From DAIOEK01 sp964648485 (lineage in GTDB: Bacteria > Chloroflexota > Anaerolineae > Anaerolineales > Anaerolineaceae): a stretch of DNA of 64,000 bases. Positions 61,074-64,000 of the stretch are shown piece after piece; the stretch's first letter is position 1, and every line of letters begins with the position of its first letter. The notes under the pieces were generated by a model. The model did not search any database and was not told where the DNA came from. It saw nothing but the letters and a program-made list of their open reading frames with translations. The translations under genes and the position numbers were made by a program. The stretch lies in assembly GCA_964648485.1 (NCBI GenBank), contig CAZYOF010000007.1, forward strand, positions 1 to 64,000, in the 5' to 3' direction.

Positions 61074-62858
61074 ATGAAAAAGCAAATCCTGGTTTCTGCT
61101 GCCTGGCCATATGCGAACGCCGAAATCCACGTGGGCAATCTGACAGGATCTTATCTGCCGGCAGATATCTTTGCGCGCTTCCATCGTTTACAGGGGAATG
61201 ATGTATTGATGGTGTCTGGCTCCGACTCCCATGGCACCCCCATCACCATTCGGGCAGACCAGGAAGGTACAACTGCGTACGCAGTTTACCAGCGGTTTCA
61301 TCAAGGCTTCATCGATTTATTTCAAAAACTGGGTCTGCACTATAACATCTTCACCAGCACGCATACAGACAATCATTTTGATGTAGCCCAGAAGATGTTT
61401 CTTGCACTGAAAGATAACGGTTTTATGTATACAGACCGGCAGATGCAGTGGTTCTCCACAGCACAAAACCGATTTCTGCCTGACCGTTACGTAGAGGGTA
61501 CCTGCTACATCTGTGGGGATACCAATGCGCGCTCAGACCAGTGCGATAAGTGTGGCAGTATGCTGGAGCCTGAGAAATTGATCGATCCCCGCTCAAAAGT
61601 GGACGGATCTACACCTGAATTGCGCGAAACCGAGCATTACTACCTGGACCTGGGCAAATTACAACCCGATGTTCTAACATTCCTCAAAAAACGACAGGAT
61701 TACTGGCGCCCCAATGTGCTGCGCCAGTCGCTCGGGCAGATCGAAGCTGACGCACTGCGTGGACGCGCCATTACCCGTGATTTAGACTGGGGGATACCGG
61801 TTCCGCTCGATCATTGGGATGGCAAATGCCTGTATGTCTGGTTTGAGGCTGTGATTGGGTATCTCTCTGCCAGCGTTGAATGGACAAAGTTAGTAAACAA
61901 TGGAAAAACCTGGATGGACTGGTGGTTTAACCCGTATTCTGAAACCTATTATTTCATTGGAAAAGATAATATTCCCTTCCACGCAGTGATCTGGCCGGCT
62001 GAGCTGGCGGGTGCAGGCAGCCGATTTGCAGAGCTAATGGGTGTGGATCCCAAACCGCTTACGCTACCGCATGATGTTCCTGCTAATGAATTTATGAATC
62101 TGGAAGGACAAAAAATTTCGGGCAGCCGGAATTGGGCTGTCTGGGCGCTCGATTTTCTGAGCCGCTACGATCCGGATCCGCTGCGCTATTATCTAACCGT
62201 CAATATGCCAGAATCCAAGGATACCGACTGGGATTGGGAAGATTTTTATCACCGGAACAACGATGAGCTGGTCGCCACCTGGGGCAACCTGGTGAACCGG
62301 GTACTGTCATTCACCTACAAACACTGGGAAGGCGTGCTTCCGGACCCCGGAGAATTACGCCCGGGTGATCTGGAACTTCTGGATCAGGTTGAGAAGGGTC
62401 TGGATACAGTGGCTGGAATGATGAATGCAGTCAAGCTGCGCGCGGCACTTGCTGAAGCCATGCGTCTTGCGTCTGAGGTAAACCGCTACCTTGATACATC
62501 AGCACCATGGTTTGAGATCAAAAGCGATAAAACAATGGCAGCCAAATCTGTATACACCGCCATCCGAGCCATAGATACCATCAAGACGATTCTGGCGCCC
62601 TTCCTGCCATTCACCTGTGAAAAGCTGCATACCTTCCTGGGGTATGAAACACCCTTATTTGGCAGCCAGAAGGTTGAAACCATAAAGGATAAGCTTGGCG
62701 AACATCAAACCTTGCTCTATGTGCCCGGTGATGCTGCAGGAGAATGGAAAGCAAGCGATCTTAAGCCCGGCAGAAAACTGGTACAACCTGCACCGCTATT
62801 TATTAAATTGGATGCCAGTATCATTGAAGAAGAACGCGCCCGTCTCGGGCAGAAATAA
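61074..62858 (+). CDS. metG: Methionine--tRNA ligase
   Basis: 594 residues. Class I synthetase charging tRNA-Met. The HIGH-type motif is HVGN (His19 in AEIHVGNL); zinc-binding cysteines are Cys144, Cys147, Cys157 and Cys160; the KMSKS-type motif is KISGS at 347-351. The anticodon-binding domain occupies about 400-560. The C-terminal tRNA-binding OB-fold (Trbp111) domain found in many bacterial MetRS is absent, as in shorter forms. Start ATG 61074 has AAAGGAGAAG upstream. A terminator follows. Confidence 0.95.
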   Translation: MKKQILVSAAWPYANAEIHVGNLTGSYLPADIFARFHRLQGNDVLMVSGSDSHGTPITIRADQEGTTAYAVYQRFHQGFIDLFQKLGLHYNIFTSTHTDNHFDVAQKMFLALKDNGFMYTDRQMQWFSTAQNRFLPDRYVEGTCYICGDTNARSDQCDKCGSMLEPEKLIDPRSKVDGSTPELRETEHYYLDLGKLQPDVLTFLKKRQDYWRPNVLRQSLGQIEADALRGRAITRDLDWGIPVPLDHWDGKCLYVWFEAVIGYLSASVEWTKLVNNGKTWMDWWFNPYSETYYFIGKDNIPFHAVIWPAELAGAGSRFAELMGVDPKPLTLPHDVPANEFMNLEGQKISGSRNWAVWALDFLSRYDPDPLRYYLTVNMPESKDTDWDWEDFYHRNNDELVATWGNLVNRVLSFTYKHWEGVLPDPGELRPGDLELLDQVEKGLDTVAGMMNAVKLRAALAEAMRLASEVNRYLDTSAPWFEIKSDKTMAAKSVYTAIRAIDTIKTILAPFLPFTCEKLHTFLGYETPLFGSQKVETIKDKLGEHQTLLYVPGDAAGEWKASDLKPGRKLVQPAPLFIKLDASIIEEERARLGQK

Positions 62859-62866
62859 TCATCAGC

Positions 62867-62892
62867 AGCCCTCCTGAAATGGAGGGCTTTTC
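62867..62892 (+). terminator. Intrinsic terminator of metG
   Basis: AGCCCTCC (62867-62874) pairs with GGAGGGCT (62881-62888), followed by TTTCTTT. Confidence 0.88.
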
Positions 62893-62904
62893 TTTGATAT
62901 CAAT

Positions 62905-63681
62905 TTATCTGGCTTGTTCACCTGTTACTTCGAAAATAAATTTATAGAACAGTCCGGCCAGTTCATCCGGTTTTTCGAGAGGGACTAAATGCCCTGCTCC
63001 GCGTATCTCAAAATACCGGGCATTGCCAATCCGTCCTGCCATGACCCGGGCTGCCCGGGGAGGGAAAAACCGGTCTTTCTCGCCCGAACAAACCCATACG
63101 GGTGTCTGAATCTGGTGCAGGCTTTTGTTTAAATTTGCTTTATGGCAAGCGGTCAGATCTCCATACAGAACCCCGGTGCGAGTTTGTGATACCGCTTTCC
63201 GGGTGGCGTCTACCCAGCGTGCTCCCTCAGTTCCCCCAGCCAGACGTTCTACCAGCCAATCCATAGATCTGGGATATAGTAGTGGATTTAGCAAACCATT
63301 TATTACCTCTCCGGGGATGGGGCACTCTGCAGACGCAGAAACAACCATCGTGCCAAGGACCTGGTCTGGAAAATCTATCGTCGTTTGCAGGGCAATCATT
63401 CCTCCCAGCGAATGACCCGCCAGGATGCACTGATACACATTTGCCTGCAGTAAGAATTTAGAAACGCTTCGCGCATAATCGCGGATGCTTTGCTTTCCCT
63501 CTCCGGAAGATTTTCCATGCCCGGGCAGGTCAAGCGCGATCACATTCACGCCCGGAAGTCGGCGAAGATGCAGGTGCCAGCCCATCTGGCTGCCTCCTGC
63601 GCCATGGATCAGGACCAGGGGAGGCGAGCCGGCTTTTCCGAGGTCGGAAGTGGTGTAATAGATATCACCTGCGGTCGGCAT
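62905..63681 (-). CDS. Alpha/beta hydrolase
   Basis: 258 residues. LVLIHGAGGSQMGWH (oxyanion region), ALDLPGHGKSSGE, nucleophile elbow LAGHSLGGMIAL (Ser in GHSLG), an acid in CSGEKDRFFPP and histidine in GAGHLVPLEKPDEL make a complete triad. The general pattern fits esterases/lipases and C-C hydrolases of unknown substrate. It starts 4 bp after the murJ-type gene and is probably co-transcribed with it. Confidence 0.88.
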   Translation of the reverse strand: MPTAGDIYYTTSDLGKAGSPPLVLIHGAGGSQMGWHLHLRRLPGVNVIALDLPGHGKSSGEGKQSIRDYARSVSKFLLQANVYQCILAGHSLGGMIALQTTIDFPDQVLGTMVVSASAECPIPGEVINGLLNPLLYPRSMDWLVERLAGGTEGARWVDATRKAVSQTRTGVLYGDLTACHKANLNKSLHQIQTPVWVCSGEKDRFFPPRAARVMAGRIGNARYFEIRGAGHLVPLEKPDELAGLFYKFIFEVTGEQAR

Positions 63682-63685
63682 GCTG

Positions 63686-64000
63686 TTACCTCCCGCCCGC
63701 CAGTCCCAGCCGTCTGCGGATGGATGAGATCAGATAACTTATTTCTTCAACCCTCAGTAAGCTGATCAGAACAAAATACACCAATGCGCCGCCTGCAATT
63801 CCAGCCAGAGAGGTGATCCAGTTGGGTAATCCACCGCTGATGAGCAACCAGCCCCACAGGGCGAGTGCCATCACCGCACCCGCCAGCAGGCTGCGCCAGG
63901 TGAGTGAGAGGATTCGACGGGCGTTGATGCGCTGCATCTTTCTGCGGATCAGGATTAATAAACCTACGGTTTCCAGCGCGGTTGCCAGTGAATTGGCGAG
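63686..64000 (-). CDS. murJ: Lipid II flippase MurJ-type protein, C-terminal part only
   Basis: The reading frame is open to the window edge; 104 residues are visible and the start lies outside. LANSLATALETVGLLILI (the end of an even helix, common in MurJ), a basic RRKMQRINARR, then two hydrophobic helices (about 32-52 and 57-80) and a basic C-terminus match the last helices of MurJ/MviN. The apparent ATG at 63937 is internal. The protein would flip lipid II for peptidoglycan synthesis. Confidence 0.72.
   Translation of the reverse strand, partial: LANSLATALETVGLLILIRRKMQRINARRILSLTWRSLLAGAVMALALWGWLLISGGLPNWITSLAGIAGGALVYFVLISLLRVEEISYLISSIRRRLGLAGGR

Overview
This 64 kb window looks like chromosomal DNA of a bacterium from the phylum Chloroflexota, most likely an anaerobic or fermentative Anaerolineae-type organism. 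This is an inference from gene content, because no rRNA or other marker allows placement. Supporting signs are an alanine/proline/glutamate-rich linker behind the lipobox of the solute-binding lipoprotein, DUF6391 and DUF3048 proteins, a GAF-type orphan histidine kinase, GH94/GH130 disaccharide phosphorylases, and a tungsten/molybdenum-type aldehyde:ferredoxin oxidoreductase that implies ferredoxin-based anaerobic metabolism. There is no prophage, transposase, CRISPR array or complete tRNA gene.

Layout. 1-180: two tandem 86-bp repeats, each with a tRNA T-arm-like stretch and terminator hairpins. 298-3716: P-type cation ATPase and a flavodoxin-like protein. 3768-10682: core information genes (holB-birA, amrS, radA-DUF6391-RDD-holA). 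10780-14413: a secreted trypsin-like protease preceded by a convincing c-di-GMP class I riboswitch with an intrinsic terminator, then clpC. 14698-26785: methyltransferase, NUDIX, flavodoxin, M42 peptidase, thioesterase, a MscS channel with a large insertion, RidA, YgiD-like dioxygenase, TspO-like protein, a divergent DeoR regulator/MFS pair, a GyrI-like protein, a second MFS pump and DegV. 26866-29765: DUF3048 protein, alpha/beta hydrolase and a DinB-TPR protein.

29882-38116 is a same-strand set that looks like an Lrp-controlled amine or amino-acid catabolic island: Lrp regulator, APC permease, saccharopine-dehydrogenase-like enzyme, aldehyde:ferredoxin oxidoreductase, class III aminotransferase and CoA-acylating aldehyde dehydrogenase. 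39365-53352 is a carbohydrate island: an Opp-type ABC transporter (lipoprotein, two permeases, two ATPases), two different GH94 phosphorylases, a mutarotase-like protein, a LacI repressor and a divergent GH130 phosphorylase. GAGCGCTC-type palindromes in front of all three transcription units argue for one LacI regulon and a phosphorolytic route for imported beta-linked disaccharides or oligosaccharides (cello- and/or manno-type).

53433-64000: a zinc-ribbon membrane protein, an unusual protein with a PEP-synthase-type ATP-binding domain but no phosphotransfer or PEP domain, an orphan GAF histidine kinase, gyrA, a DUF3592 protein, metG with a long structured leader, an alpha/beta hydrolase and the 3' end of murJ.

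The observations I rate highest are the c-di-GMP riboswitch controlling a secreted protease, the LacI-GH94-GH94-GH130-Opp regulon, the Lrp/AOR/saccharopine-dehydrogenase island, the MscS insertion, the esterase lacking its serine nucleophile, and a recurrent -10 box placed 6-9 nt before start codons that suggests leaderless mRNAs.
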